Assembly: GCF_023375815.1 (NCBI RefSeq)
Contig: NZ_CP067412.1
Coordinates: 4,154,001-4,218,000, forward strand
Direction: 5' to 3'
From: Pseudomonas sp. HS6
GTDB taxonomy: Bacteria > Pseudomonadota > Gammaproteobacteria > Pseudomonadales > Pseudomonadaceae
DNA length: 64,000 nt
The notes under the pieces were generated by a model that was not told where the DNA came from, made no database searches, and worked only from the letters and a program-made list of their open reading frames with translations. The translations under genes were made by a program, and so were the position numbers. Each line of letters starts with the position of its first letter. The first letter of the stretch is position 1. Shown here piece by piece: positions 27,001 through 37,805 of this stretch.

Positions 27001-27666
27001 ATGTCGCGCTACCTTTTTTTATCCCTCTGCATGATTTTTTCGGCGGTGCAGGCCGACGAAAAAAACACCGCGAACGATGCGCATGATCTGGCTTACAGTC
27101 TTGGCGCGAGCCTTGGTGAACGGCTGCGTCAAGAAGTGCCGCAGCTACAGATTCAGGCCCTGATCGAAGGCCTGCAACAGGCCTATCAAGGCAAGCCGCT
27201 GGCTCTGAGCGAGGCACGTATCGAGCAGATCCTGGCCGATCACGAATCGCAGACGGCCGAGCATGCGGCCATGCCGTCAACGGAAGCCGCAATGGAAAAC
27301 GAGCGACGTTTTCTTACCGCCGAAAAAGCCAAACCGGGTGTGAAAGAATTGGCTGACGGTATCCTGCTGACCGAACTGACACCAGGGAATGGCACCAAGG
27401 CCGGCCCCGACGGAAAGGTGCAGGTGCTGTATATCGGTCGACTGCCGGACGGCACCGTGTTCGATCAGAACACTCAGCCGCAGTGGTTCAATCTCGACAG
27501 CGTGATCGCCGGATGGCGCACCGCGTTGCAAAACATGCCGGTGGGTGCGAAGTGGCGATTGGTGATTCCATCGGATCAGGCTTACGGCGCCGACGGTGCC
27601 GGCGACTTGATCGCGCCTTTCACACCGTTGGTGTTCGAAGTCGAATTGCGCGGCGCGACCAGTTGA
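27001..27666 (+). CDS. FKBP-type peptidyl-prolyl isomerase, exported
   Basis: A 221-residue periplasmic isomerase. A signal peptide (YLFLSLCMIFSAVQA) is followed by the helical dimerisation domain (LAYSLGASLGERLRQEVPQL) and a C-terminal FKBP domain (VQVLYIGRLPDGTVFDQN, then WRTALQNMPVGAKWRLVIPSDQAYG). GGAG at 26990-26993 supports the ATG at 27001. The FKBP surface DGTVFDQNTQPQWFNLDSVI departs from the usual PxxFxL pattern, so catalytic strength is uncertain. It sits between algP and algQ, as in other pseudomonads. Confidence 0.9.
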   Translation: MSRYLFLSLCMIFSAVQADEKNTANDAHDLAYSLGASLGERLRQEVPQLQIQALIEGLQQAYQGKPLALSEARIEQILADHESQTAEHAAMPSTEAAMENERRFLTAEKAKPGVKELADGILLTELTPGNGTKAGPDGKVQVLYIGRLPDGTVFDQNTQPQWFNLDSVIAGWRTALQNMPVGAKWRLVIPSDQAYGADGAGDLIAPFTPLVFEVELRGATS

Positions 27667-27676
27667 TCGCCCAATA

Positions 27677-27707
27677 AAAAACGGTGCGCTGTTGGCGCAC
27701 CGTTTTT
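27677..27707. terminator. Terminator between FKBP gene and algQ
   Basis: AAAAACGGTGCGC, a TGTTG loop and GCGCACCGTTTTT form a strong hairpin with A and T tails. It ends both convergent genes. Confidence 0.92.
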
Positions 27708-27725
27708 GTGTCTTGCAGGGTCGGT

Positions 27726-28184
27726 TCAGGCCTGAACCGAATCCTCTTCCTTGTGGGCGGTATGCAGCACTTCGATCAGGCAGTCTTCCAGTTCGAAGCG
27801 CTCGTGGAGCAGCCCACCCAGCTCCTTGAATTTCTCGGCAACGCACTTGCCTTCATCGCAAAGATCGTTGAAGGCCAGCAGTTTTTCCGTGATGACATCG
27901 ATGCGCGGATAAATCGTCTCGGCCAGCTCCAGGCCGCGCTTGTCGTTAAAGGCCTTGGCCTCGCCCGTCAGCTGTTCGTAGATTTCGAAATGCCCGGCCG
28001 ACACGTAATCGACCAGCACGCCGCAGAACTCCTGCAAGGGCTTTCGATCCACGGAGAGTGATTGAGGTTCTGCGCCCAACCTGTCGTAGGCAGCGATCAG
28101 TTCCTCACGTTCCTGGAGCCAGCGGTCTATCAGCAGATGAACTCCACCCCAACGTTCCTGAGCATTCTGACAACTTTCGAGCAT
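27726..28184 (-). CDS. algQ: AlgQ, Rsd family anti-sigma-70 factor
   Basis: A 152-residue helical protein of the Rsd/AlgQ family. It binds the housekeeping sigma factor region 4, freeing RNA polymerase for alternative sigma factors, and in P. aeruginosa it promotes alginate and siderophore gene expression. Conserved parts are [51 protein letters not shown] and the C-terminal [15 protein letters not shown]. The start at MLESC (28184) fits the family; an extension of nine codons is possible. Confidence 0.95.
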   Translation of the reverse strand: MLESCQNAQERWGGVHLLIDRWLQEREELIAAYDRLGAEPQSLSVDRKPLQEFCGVLVDYVSAGHFEIYEQLTGEAKAFNDKRGLELAETIYPRIDVITEKLLAFNDLCDEGKCVAEKFKELGGLLHERFELEDCLIEVLHTAHKEEDSVQA

Positions 28185-28369
28185 GGCGATCTCTCTTCCC
28201 TTGTGGGTCATGCTGCCCTACTCCCGCGCCCCTTCTTGTGGGTATTGCTTTGAGAGGCGGCCAGGCAGAGCGTCATCGAGCAACACAAATCCAATGATAC
28301 GTGCGGGCCAGATTATGCCCGCACGCCTATGGCTTCAAGGTACGCAGGAGAGAAAGTTCATACAAGTGT

Positions 28370-28921
28370 TTAATCCCTGACAAGCGCCTGGTGCGACGGT
28401 TCGCCGCTGAGCGGTCGTTGCAGAGCGCTCCAGGCCAGCCGCAGCAATTGATAAACAGCCAGGATCGACATCGCGACGAAGAACAGCAGGCTCCACTCCG
28501 GAATGCTCAGATCGAACAGCGTCCAGGACAGTTGCGCACAATCCTCGCTGTCGTTGAACATCCGTGCCAGAGCGCAGAGCCAGGGCAGATGGCCGAGCAA
28601 CTCCTCCGGGTTGGGCGCGCATTGCGCCAGCTGATGCATCGAATCGCCTTGCAGCAGCACTTGTCGCCAGGCTGCCATTGTTCCACCGAGAGCGGCTGAC
28701 AAAGCGACAAACCAGTAAAGCGACACACCGGAATGCCTTGGTCCATGCACAGCCGCCACACCACAGCAGGCGGTGAGGATGCTCAGAAAAAGTCGTTGCA
28801 CCAGGCACAGACTGCAAGGTACCAGACCGACCGCGTACTCAAGGTAATAGGAAGCTCCCAGCGCCAGTGTTCCCGCCGTGAAAGCCATAAAAAACAGGGA
28901 GCGTGAGCAGGTCAGCGACAT
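28370..28921 (-). CDS. DsbB family disulfide bond formation protein
   Basis: A 183-residue, four-helix inner-membrane protein that reoxidises DsbA with quinone. The first redox pair is in LVPCSLCLVQR (helix 1/2 loop), and the second periplasmic loop has two further cysteines (LAQCAPNPEELLGHLPWLCALARMF, then SEDCAQLSW). Pseudomonads have two DsbB paralogues; the copy next to algQ is called DsbH in P. aeruginosa. It is in the same direction as algQ, 185 bases upstream. Confidence 0.92.
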   Translation of the reverse strand: MSLTCSRSLFFMAFTAGTLALGASYYLEYAVGLVPCSLCLVQRLFLSILTACCGVAAVHGPRHSGVSLYWFVALSAALGGTMAAWRQVLLQGDSMHQLAQCAPNPEELLGHLPWLCALARMFNDSEDCAQLSWTLFDLSIPEWSLLFFVAMSILAVYQLLRLAWSALQRPLSGEPSHQALVRD

Positions 28922-29114
28922 GGGTTATCCGTAACGATAAAGACAGGCAGTTACGGTAGAGGAAAGGGACTCGGCCTTTCAAGGCGAGCCGCTGACGACA
29001 CTTCACCAGAAGTGTAGGGAAATCCCGACAGGCTTGAGAGGAAAGGATGTAGGCCTCTGTAGGACTTTGCCTCAGAAACGAAATAGCGGTAACTATTCAG
29101 TCGAGAACATGAGA

Positions 29115-29132
29115 GAGGGAGCGAACTCCCTC
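29115..29132 (-). terminator. Possible hairpin end of the haem operon
   Basis: GAGGGAG and CTCCCTC pair around a CGAA tetraloop just after the hemY stop. There is no T run on the minus strand, so termination is uncertain. The rest of 28,922-29,138 shows nothing recognisable. Confidence 0.35.
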
Positions 29133-29138
29133 ACCCAT

Positions 29139-30377
29139 TCAGGCGTGAGCCTGTACCGGCAAAGGCGCTGCCAGCAAACGCTCATCCAACAACCCCAGGC
29201 CTTCCTGGAACAACTGGTTGCTGCGCTCGGTATCGCCGAGCCGGGCCAACAGTCGCGCCAACTCCGCACAGGCTTCCGGGTTGCGCTGCGTGCGCAGACT
29301 ACTTTCCAGATAGTCCCTCGCCTTACCCCATAGACTGGCTTGCAGGCACAGTCGACCGAGCGTCAGCAACAGACTCGGGTCAGCGGGGTGATCCTTGAGC
29401 CAGCCTTCCGCCGTTTGTAATTGACGCGCCGGATCGCTACCACGCACCAGGCCATAAAGTCGTGCCAGGTGACTGTCGTACTTGCGCTTGAGAGCGCTGC
29501 GCAACACCTCTTCCGCTTCGACCTGAGCTCCGAGCTGACGCAGTTGCTCGGCGTAGGCAAGCACCAGCGGCGATTCCTGACGCTGCGACGAAGTCAGTTG
29601 CTGCCAGGCACGATTGAGCGACTGCAGACCCACCGCGCCATCTTCCTCGCGATGCGCCGCCAGCGACAGGTTCTCACCCCAGGCACGACGTTCCAGCTCG
29701 GCCAGTTCGGCAGGAGGCAGGACCTTGTCCTTGCGCAACTCGGGCAGCATGCGGATCACTGCGGACCAGTCACCCCGCTGCTGATGCAGGCGCTGCAACT
29801 GACGCAGGGTCTGCACGTTGTGCGGATGACGCTCGCGCATGGCCTGCAAAGTGACCAGCGCACCTTCGGTATCGCCACGGTCGGTTTGCAGCTGCGCATG
29901 ACTCAAGGCAATCGCCAGCTCAGCCTGAGGCTGACGTTCGAGGGCGCGCTCCAGCAGACGATCACTTTCCTCGTAATTGCCTTGCTCGTTGGCGGCCCGG
30001 GCGGCGCCAAGGTAATACAGCAACGGTTGGCGCTCGGCCTCGGCGGCCCGGTAAAGATGACGCTGGGCGCTGGCCCAGCGACCTTCGGCCAGATCCAGTT
30101 GACCGTGTTCGATAGCCACTTGTACGCGACGGCTGCGGTTACGGCGCGACCAGGGATTGACCACGCCACCCGAGGTCAGCACCAGTTCGACGAGCGCCTT
30201 GATACCCCAGATCAGCAGCCATAGCACTGCGACCAACCCCAGGGTTGCCCACAGGCTCGATTCATAGCGGAAGCTTTTGTAGGCAACCAGCACGTAACCG
30301 GAATGTTCGGCGATCGCCAGACCGAGGGCGGCCGTCGCTGCGATCACCAAAAACACGATGACATACAGGCGTTTCAT
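29139..30377 (-). CDS. hemY: HemY, TPR-containing haem biosynthesis-associated protein
   Basis: A 412-residue inner-membrane protein. Two hydrophobic helices at the N-terminus (YVIVFLVIAATAALGLAIA; ATLGLVAVLWLLIWGIKALV) are followed by TPR repeats (WASAQRHLYRAAE, LLYYLGAARAANEQGNYEESDRLLE, then ALVTLQAMRERHPHNVQTL). This is the proteobacterial HemY, not the Bacillus protoporphyrinogen oxidase of the same name. A link to late haem steps is inferred from its operon. Its start overlaps the hemX stop by four bases. Confidence 0.93.
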   Translation of the reverse strand: MKRLYVIVFLVIAATAALGLAIAEHSGYVLVAYKSFRYESSLWATLGLVAVLWLLIWGIKALVELVLTSGGVVNPWSRRNRSRRVQVAIEHGQLDLAEGRWASAQRHLYRAAEAERQPLLYYLGAARAANEQGNYEESDRLLERALERQPQAELAIALSHAQLQTDRGDTEGALVTLQAMRERHPHNVQTLRQLQRLHQQRGDWSAVIRMLPELRKDKVLPPAELAELERRAWGENLSLAAHREEDGAVGLQSLNRAWQQLTSSQRQESPLVLAYAEQLRQLGAQVEAEEVLRSALKRKYDSHLARLYGLVRGSDPARQLQTAEGWLKDHPADPSLLLTLGRLCLQASLWGKARDYLESSLRTQRNPEACAELARLLARLGDTERSNQLFQEGLGLLDERLLAAPLPVQAHA

Positions 30378-31513
30378 GGCGTGATCTCCTGCGCAGTGGC
30401 AGCAGGTTTGGCAAACGGTTTCACCGAGTCTTCAGCGTTGACGTTACGCCGCTCGAGATAGCCCTGCACCGCGCTAAGAGTGCCCGTCAAATCCGGGGTG
30501 ACCACCGTGACCGGTTGCTTGCTCAGCTCCGCTACTTGCTCGAGCATGATTTTACTTTGCGGATTGTCCGGGTTGAAATTGCCCTTGAGCACATCCCGCG
30601 CCTCAGCCAGGGCCTGGGTGTACACCGGCGCCTGGCCGTTGAGCGCGGCCCATTGCGCCTGCTCGAGCGAAAGGCTCAAGGCCAGACGCACCTGGCTCAG
30701 GCTCTGGCCGGCAAGCAGCGGACGAACGTTTTTGTCTGCATTGAAATCGATGCGGATGTAGCGCGAGATGTGATCCCACCACTGCGACCAGCGACTGGCA
30801 CCGTCACCATCGGCGGTCAGGCCCAGCAACGAGTCACCGCGATCCTTGTACTCAGGTGCCAGCTCGGTGAGCTCGATGACCTGATCGCGCAACGCACCCA
30901 GTCTCAGAAACAGACCGGTACGATCCGGCTGCGCAGTACTGCGCAGCGCCACCAGGGTTTTCGCCACTTGCTCACGAGCGGCAAACGAACCCGGGTCGTT
31001 CTGTTCGCGCAGGATCTCGTCGGCACCCTGCACCAGCGCCTGAGCGCTGCTGATGTCCTGCAGGGCGGAAAGACGCAGGCTGGCCAGACGCAGCAAATGC
31101 TCGGCCTCGGCCAGGCGCCAGTCCTTGCGGCTGGCACCGAGGACGGTTTCCAGACGCTGATTGAGGCGCTGCTGATCGCCCTGGAGTTGCGTCACCAGAC
31201 GCTGGCGGTCGGCGAGTTCGTCAGCGCCCGGCAGCTGCCCGAGACGCTCGGTCAGACGCTGATCGTTGAGTTTCAGGGTCTGGGCCTGATCGCTCAACGC
31301 CTGTACCTGGCTCAATTGCTCCTGAGTGTTGGCTTGCAGGTGTCGCACCTGCCAGACCCCCCAGCCACCCACCGCAACACCGGCGGCGCCGAGCAGCAGC
31401 GCGAGAATGGCCAATCCGTTGCCTCGGCGCGCTTCGGCGGCCGGTGGCGGTGCTTCAACCGGTGCATCGATCACAGGTTGAACGTCATCTTTAGGCAAGG
31501 CTGTTTCGCTCAC
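30374..31513 (-). CDS. hemX: HemX, membrane-anchored haem operon protein
   Basis: A 379-residue protein with a cytoplasmic proline-rich start, one membrane helix (GLAILALLLGAAGVAVGGWGVWQV) and a long coiled coil (QALSDQAQTLKLNDQRLTERLGQL, then QLQGDQQRLNQRLETVLGAS). It is often annotated as uroporphyrinogen-III C-methyltransferase, but no SAM-binding methylase domain is visible, so that label should not be trusted. It follows hemD by 16 bases and overlaps hemY. Confidence 0.92.
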   Translation of the reverse strand: MSETALPKDDVQPVIDAPVEAPPPAAEARRGNGLAILALLLGAAGVAVGGWGVWQVRHLQANTQEQLSQVQALSDQAQTLKLNDQRLTERLGQLPGADELADRQRLVTQLQGDQQRLNQRLETVLGASRKDWRLAEAEHLLRLASLRLSALQDISSAQALVQGADEILREQNDPGSFAAREQVAKTLVALRSTAQPDRTGLFLRLGALRDQVIELTELAPEYKDRGDSLLGLTADGDGASRWSQWWDHISRYIRIDFNADKNVRPLLAGQSLSQVRLALSLSLEQAQWAALNGQAPVYTQALAEARDVLKGNFNPDNPQSKIMLEQVAELSKQPVTVVTPDLTGTLSAVQGYLERRNVNAEDSVKPFAKPAATAQEITP

Positions 31514-31529
31514 GTATCCATCCTTTGCA

Positions 31530-32297
31530 TTAGAGAACGGGTTCGGGATGCTCCCGTAACGCCGTCAGCAAAGCCGCGGCACTGGCGCCGCGACAATCCA
31601 CAACTGTTCGAGCCCCGGCGGCATGCGCCTGCTCGGCGACTCTTGGGCTTGGAACAAACAACGGCAACTGCGCAAGCACTGGCCAAGTGTCGCCAGCCAA
31701 TTGGCGCAGGTGCTCAAAACCCTGTCCACTGCTGACCACCAGCCCGTTCAGGCGTTCCGCTGCAATCCTGCGGGGCAGCTCCTGCGGCGGATAGTCCGGC
31801 AGGTCACGGCGGTACAGTTCCAGATACTCGACACTAGCACCAAGCGCGCGCAGGCGCTCGGCCAGCAGCTCGCGACCGCCCTCTCCGCGCAGGATCAACA
31901 CCGCCGCGCCGGGCTGTGCGACGGCGTCGAGCAGACGTGGCAATTGCAGCAAGGCTTCGCTGTCATCACCCTCGTCCGGGGAGTTCGCATCGAGACCCCG
32001 ATCCCGAAGAATCTGCGCCGTCGCCGCGCCAACGCTGAACCAGGGCATGGCCGGCAGCGACGCCCCATCGGCATCCATCAATTGCACAGCGATACGCGCC
32101 GCCGGTTTGCTGACCACGATCACCGCGCTGTAGCACGACAACCGGGCAAACGTCTGGCGCATTGTGTCAGAGACTGGCAGCGGCGCGATTTCCAAAAGCG
32201 GCAGGCAACTGCTGAAAATCCCCTGCCCGGCCAGCACCTCGGCCAGCGCCTCGCAATCGTCAGCGGGGCGCGTCAGCAGCAGGCGCCAGGCCGTCAC
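31530..32297 (-). CDS. hemD: Uroporphyrinogen-III synthase
   Basis: A 255-residue protein that closes and inverts ring D of hydroxymethylbilane to give uroporphyrinogen III. It has the bilobal HemD pattern: [22 protein letters not shown], then [20 protein letters not shown], and later [29 protein letters not shown] and [15 protein letters not shown]. The sequence is poorly conserved in this family, so the operon position after hemC is the main support. Its ATG overlaps the hemC stop by four bases. Confidence 0.95.
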   Translation of the reverse strand: MTAWRLLLTRPADDCEALAEVLAGQGIFSSCLPLLEIAPLPVSDTMRQTFARLSCYSAVIVVSKPAARIAVQLMDADGASLPAMPWFSVGAATAQILRDRGLDANSPDEGDDSEALLQLPRLLDAVAQPGAAVLILRGEGGRELLAERLRALGASVEYLELYRRDLPDYPPQELPRRIAAERLNGLVVSSGQGFEHLRQLAGDTWPVLAQLPLFVPSPRVAEQAHAAGARTVVDCRGASAAALLTALREHPEPVL

Positions 32298-33235
32298 TCG
32301 TGACCTGCCTCGCCGTAGACAGCCTTGAGAATGTCGGCGGCACCCTGGCGGAGCAAGTCTTCAGCGACTTGCACGCCCAGCGTTTCAGCGGCAGCGCGTG
32401 GCGCACGGGCTTCGGCGCTCAGCAGCTTGCCGCCGCTCGGCTCGCCGACCAGACCACGCAGCCACAATTGCTCGCCTTCAAGCACGGCGTAGCAGGCGAT
32501 CGGCACCTGGCAGCCGCCATTCAAGTGTTTGTTGAGGGCACGTTCGGCGCTCACACGGTCAGCCGTATCGGCGTGATGCAAAGGCGCGAGCAAGGCGTGG
32601 ATTTCAGTGTCGGCACTGCGGCATTCGATGCCCACCGCCCCCTGGCCACCGGCCGGCAGGCTGTCGTCGACACTGATTGCCGAGGTGATGCGATCTTCGA
32701 AACCGAGACGGATCAGACCCGCCGCCGCAAGGATGATCGCGTCGTACTCGCCGGCATCGAGTTTGGCCAGACGGGTATTGACGTTGCCGCGCAGGAAGCG
32801 GATTTCGAGATCCGGTCGGCGCGTCAGCAACTGCGCCTGGCGACGCAGGCTGGAGGTGCCGACGATGCTGCCGGCAGGCAATGCATCGAGGCTGGAATAC
32901 GTATTGGAGACAAAGGCATCACGCGGATCTTCACGCTCGCAGATGCAGAACAGACCGAGACCTTCGGGGAAGTCCATCGGCACGTCTTTCATCGAGTGGA
33001 CAGCGATATCGGCTTCGTTTTCCAGCAGCGCGGTTTCCAGTTCCTTGACGAACAGGCCCTTGCCGCCGATTTTCGACAGGGGGGAATCGAGCAGCTTGTC
33101 GCCGCGACTGACCATGGGCACCAGCGTCACCAGCAGTCCGGGGTGGGCTGTTTCCAGACGGGCTTTGACGTATTCGGCCTGCCAGAGGGCCAGTGCACTT
33201 TTGCGGGTGGCGATGCGGATTTCGCGAGAGGACAT
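32294..33235 (-). CDS. hemC: Porphobilinogen deaminase (hydroxymethylbilane synthase)
   Basis: A 313-residue enzyme that polymerises four porphobilinogens. The start [21 protein letters not shown], then [18 protein letters not shown], the catalytic aspartate region ([16 protein letters not shown]), [11 protein letters not shown] and the cofactor-binding cysteine in [13 protein letters not shown] are all present. It is the first gene of the hemC-hemD-hemX-hemY operon. A 138-base gap separates it from algR upstream in the same direction. Confidence 0.98.
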   Translation of the reverse strand: MSSREIRIATRKSALALWQAEYVKARLETAHPGLLVTLVPMVSRGDKLLDSPLSKIGGKGLFVKELETALLENEADIAVHSMKDVPMDFPEGLGLFCICEREDPRDAFVSNTYSSLDALPAGSIVGTSSLRRQAQLLTRRPDLEIRFLRGNVNTRLAKLDAGEYDAIILAAAGLIRLGFEDRITSAISVDDSLPAGGQGAVGIECRSADTEIHALLAPLHHADTADRVSAERALNKHLNGGCQVPIACYAVLEGEQLWLRGLVGEPSGGKLLSAEARAPRAAAETLGVQVAEDLLRQGAADILKAVYGEAGHE

Positions 33236-33373
33236 GGATCAATCCGTACTGAATAGATACGGCGGATAATAACAGCTCAGTCAAATCCACTTTGACTTGA
33301 ATCAGAAACGGCGTGGCCTCCCTGGCCGGCAATGCCTGGTGAAGAGAATAGTAAACCGTCCGATCTCTGCGGG

Positions 33374-34120
33374 CTAAAGCCCTTGCATCATCTTGCGCAC
33401 GCCCGCCACATGCCGGCGGCTGACGATCAGCGCGTCACCGTTCAGGCCTTTGAGGAACAGCTGGAAGTGCCCCAGTGGTGTGCGTTGAAGTCGCTCGATG
33501 CGGTCACGAGCCACCAGCGCGTTGCGATGAATCCGCACGAAGCGTTCACCAAATTCGTCTTCGAGGGCCTTGAGTGGCTCGTCCAGCAGGACTTCACCGG
33601 TTTCATGGCGCAAGGTCACGTATTTGTGGTCGGCAATGAAGTACACCACCTGATCCAGCGGGATCAGCTCGATGCCTTTGCGGGTCCTCGCGCTGATGTG
33701 ACTGCGCGGGCCGGTGCCGCTTTCGGCGGCGGGACGAGTCAGGGCCGAAAGCTGAGCCCGATTCGGACGTTCAGCCCTTTTCAGGGCTTCCTGCAGATGT
33801 TCGGTTCGCACGGGTTTCACCACATGGCCCACGGCACTGGCCTGCAGGGCCTCCAAGGCAAATTCATCGATACCGGAGCAAAACACCACGGCGGGCGGGG
33901 TTTCGCGTTCGCACAGGCGGGCAGCCACTTGCAGGCCATCGAGGCCTGGCATGCGGATATCGAGCAGCACGATATCCGGCTTGTGGCTGTCGATCAGTGC
34001 CAACGCCTCTTCGCCATTGGTGGCGCTGGGCTCCAGGACTGTGTAGCCCTCGAGCTCGCTCACCATTCGGGCGAGGCGCTCGCGGGCCAGTGGTTCGTCA
34101 TCAACGATCAGGACATTCAT
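33374..34120 (-). CDS. algR: AlgR, LytTR-type response regulator
   Basis: A 248-residue regulator with a receiver domain (phosphorylation site D54 in VLLDIRMPG; acidic pair DDE at 7-9) and a C-terminal LytTR DNA-binding domain (GIELIPLDQVVYFIADHKYVTLRH, then FVRIHRNALVARDRIERLQR). AlgR controls alginate, type IV pili, rhamnolipid and virulence genes in P. aeruginosa. I used the ATG at 34120 (MNVLIVDDEP). In P. aeruginosa the sensor AlgZ/FimS lies between algR and argH; here no such gene is present, and algR and argH are directly divergent. Confidence 0.96.
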   Translation of the reverse strand: MNVLIVDDEPLARERLARMVSELEGYTVLEPSATNGEEALALIDSHKPDIVLLDIRMPGLDGLQVAARLCERETPPAVVFCSGIDEFALEALQASAVGHVVKPVRTEHLQEALKRAERPNRAQLSALTRPAAESGTGPRSHISARTRKGIELIPLDQVVYFIADHKYVTLRHETGEVLLDEPLKALEDEFGERFVRIHRNALVARDRIERLQRTPLGHFQLFLKGLNGDALIVSRRHVAGVRKMMQGL

Positions 34121-34591
34121 ATTGCGCTGGATTCCTGCGTGAGTCTCGCACAAGGATAGCGTAGACAAGTGGAGTGACGTCCGTCACCGCGATCCACGCT
34201 AAGACTAGCGCGAGCGCCAAAAAGTGCCGTACGTCGGCCGGCAATATTTGCCGACACCCGAGACGCACCGCCCAAAGCTCGCCGCTGTCTGCGTTTTACG
34301 CAGGGTATGCCGATGGTCAATACACCCACCCCTCTCTTCTTATAGTCGGCGACCAGACCTTTGCGCGATCCACAGTCGCGCCGACCCTTAGTCCTACTGT
34401 AGACGCTCGCCGGGCCGATATTGCTCAATCGGAAAATATCCTTGAGCAAATCCCCCGGAACCGGCGGCGACTATGAACGCCGACATGAGAAAAAAACGTA
34501 TCGCCCAGTGTCAGCGACAGGATTGGCAACCCTGTTATTATCCCCGCCAGCGTTTCACGCCTACTTTCTTCAAGCCGATACGAGCGAATTC
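34121..34591. other. Divergent intergenic region algR-argH, no gene seen
   Basis: These 471 bases separate the algR and argH starts. No credible coding frame was found on either strand. It must hold the promoters of both genes. No remnant of an AlgZ/FimS histidine kinase (H, N or G boxes) could be recognised. Confidence 0.7.
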
Positions 34592-35986
<1,395 letters not shown>

Positions 35987-35990
35987 AAGC

Positions 35991-36080
35991 ATCGCTGGCA
36001 AGCCAGCTCCCACAGGTTTCCCGCTGAACACACAATAGTGTTTCAACACAAAATCCTGTGGGAGCGGGCTTGCCCGCGAT
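35991..36080. repeat. REPIN-like inverted pair of REP elements after argH
   Basis: ATCGCTGGCAAGCCAGCTCC (from 35991) faces CCTGTGGGAGCGGGCTTGCC (from 36055), the same REP family as at 14,906-14,969. The left member is diverged (GCTGGCAAGCCAGC), which gives it its own perfect hairpin. It lies between convergent argH and the GST gene and may help stop transcription. Confidence 0.85.
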
Positions 36081-36106
36081 GACTGATTTCAGAACGCTAC
36101 AAATTT

Positions 36107-36766
36107 CTACTTTTTGGCCGCGATCATCGCCAAAAACGTCGGCATCGCCGCTTCCTTGTCAGCAGCGATCTTCTGCACATGAGGATTCTGCTCAAGTCGC
36201 TCCAGCAGCGCCTTGGCCTTTGGCATGTCCGCCAGCAGATCCAGACCGAACAGCTTGTGCCCCACCGCAGCCGCCAGCGGCACGCTGTAGAGGAAGTACA
36301 GGTCAGCGATGCTCAGGCTATCGCCCGCCACATACGGGGCGAACTTGCCGTGGCGTCCCAGCGCCGCAAACCCCAGCAGCAATTCAGCCTTGGTCTTCTC
36401 CTTGATCGCCTCCGGCAGCGCCGCGCCGAAAAACGCTTCGCCGTAACAGGCACGGGCCGGCAACTCGATGTACAACTCGATTTCCTTGGCCACCGCCAGC
36501 ACTTGAGCGCGCGCGAACGGATCGCTTGGCAGCAGCGGGACACCCTTCTGGGTGCTTTCTAGGTATTCGAGCATCACCATCGTTTCGTTGATGTAGCCAC
36601 CTTCGGCCCCCAGCACCGGTACCTTGCCGCGCGGGCTGATGGCCAGAGACTCCGGAGTTGGCGTCGGGTAGAACGTGACTTCCTCGAACGGCAGGCCTTT
36701 TTCCAGCAGCGCCAGTTTGACCATGTTGTAGTAGTTGCTGACTGAGAATCCGTAGAGCTTGAACAT
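36107..36766 (-). CDS. Glutathione S-transferase family protein
   Basis: A 219-residue protein with a thioredoxin-like N domain (FKLYGFSVSNYYNMVKLALLEKGLPFEEV, then SPRGKVPVLGAEGGYINETMVMLEYLE, where the ES/ET pair binds glutathione) and an all-helical C domain (GDSLSIADLYFLYSVPLA). Such enzymes conjugate or reduce with glutathione; the substrate is unknown. GGAGG spacing supports the ATG at 36766 rather than the adjacent GTG. Confidence 0.92.
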   Translation of the reverse strand: MFKLYGFSVSNYYNMVKLALLEKGLPFEEVTFYPTPTPESLAISPRGKVPVLGAEGGYINETMVMLEYLESTQKGVPLLPSDPFARAQVLAVAKEIELYIELPARACYGEAFFGAALPEAIKEKTKAELLLGFAALGRHGKFAPYVAGDSLSIADLYFLYSVPLAAAVGHKLFGLDLLADMPKAKALLERLEQNPHVQKIAADKEAAMPTFLAMIAAKK

Positions 36767-36889
36767 CACATAGCCTCCAGGCCGTGCGGGGTGGGCAGTG
36801 CCTGTTTATAGATCGCTCCGGGGAATCCTGCCAGCAGCATCACGCCGCTGAATGCGGGTAAACTGGCGCCTTTCCTTGAGGAGCCTGCC

Positions 36890-37174
36890 ATGAGCGAGCC
36901 GACAGATATCGATAACGACGAAGAAGAGTTCACCGAGAGCACTTTGATCGAAGCCATCGAAAACCAGATCGAAAGCGACAACCCGCCAGCGGCCAAGGCG
37001 ACGTTCAACAAGCTGACCCTGGTTGGCTACGAACGTGAGGACATCCTGAACCTGATGGCTCACGTGCTGGCTTACGAGATCGACGCCATGCTCGATGACG
37101 ACCGCGCATTCGATACCGAATGGTACGAAACGGCCCTTCGTGCATTGCCTGAGCTGCCGCCGGAAAAGCCGTAA
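36890..37174 (+). CDS. Small acidic hypothetical protein
   Basis: A 94-residue, strongly acidic protein (PTDIDNDEEEFTESTLIEAIENQIESDNPP at the start), probably helical, with no membrane segment. Most of its length is one helical unit (LTLVGYEREDILNLMAHVLAYEIDAMLDDDRAFDTEWYETALRALP). GAGGAG precedes the ATG. It resembles small conserved pseudomonad proteins of unknown function; I do not recognise a family. Confidence 0.75.
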   Translation: MSEPTDIDNDEEEFTESTLIEAIENQIESDNPPAAKATFNKLTLVGYEREDILNLMAHVLAYEIDAMLDDDRAFDTEWYETALRALPELPPEKP

Positions 37175-37187
37175 CCGCGCAGCCCGA

Positions 37188-37211
37188 TGTGGGAGCAGCT
37201 CTGCTCCCACA
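37188..37211. repeat. Short perfect palindrome TGTGGGAGCAG
   Basis: TGTGGGAGCAG, a CT centre and CTGCTCCCACA form a near-perfect hairpin right after the acidic hypothetical gene. It shares the GTGGGAGC core with the REP elements of this window and may be a solitary REP relative. Confidence 0.65.
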
Positions 37212-37365
37212 CAATTTGTCACCCATCTCTGCGGCCTTCTCCCGGCCCCTGACTACACTGGAATCCACCCCCGAGACAAAAACCCCGACGCACACTGGAC
37301 AGGCCGCGCCGGCAGGTTCACCTTAGGGGCGCTGTCGTCCAATTCCTAGAAAGTCTGGAGTCCTT

Positions 37366-37611
37366 ATGTCGCTTACCCCTGAGTTGGTTGCCGAACTGGA
37401 AGTCCTCGCACTCTTCAACCTGGACAGTTCCCAGGAAGGTCTGAAAATTCATCAGACCGCTGCCCCGAAGCACATAGCTGCTGCCCAACGCCTCTTTGAA
37501 AAAGAACTGATCGACCAAGCCGATGGCGGCTATTTGACCAGCCTTGGTCGTGACGCTGCGCAAAGTATCCAAACCGTTCTGACCATTCTGAGCGTTCAAG
37601 AAACCGCCTGA
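37366..37611 (+). CDS. TIGR02647 family protein
   Basis: An 81-residue protein of a conserved family found mostly in pseudomonads and relatives. It begins SLTPELVAELEVLALFNLDSSQEGLKIHQTA and continues AAQRLFEKELIDQADGGYLTSLGRDAA, a shape like a small winged helix. GGAG lies upstream of the ATG. No function is known; a DNA-binding role is only a guess from the fold pattern. Confidence 0.78.
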   Translation: MSLTPELVAELEVLALFNLDSSQEGLKIHQTAAPKHIAAAQRLFEKELIDQADGGYLTSLGRDAAQSIQTVLTILSVQETA

Positions 37612-37805
37612 ATCGCCTTTTATCGCCCACGGAAACCTCTGCCAGGGGATTTCCGCGGGCCAGCCCCACTGCAAGCCATCGCCGCGCGGTGGAAAACTGA
37701 CGTCAAAAAACAAATTCAGCTTAATGCTCGCGCTGCACAGGCGCTAAACTCCCCCGCATTCCGTGACCTTCTGCCTCCGAGCCCTGCGAGCCGGTTAGAG
37801 TCGAC

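Noticed and set aside
30374..31513. Uroporphyrinogen-III methyltransferase activity for HemX
   Set aside because: The usual database label is not supported: there is one membrane helix and a coiled coil, and no SAM-binding motif.
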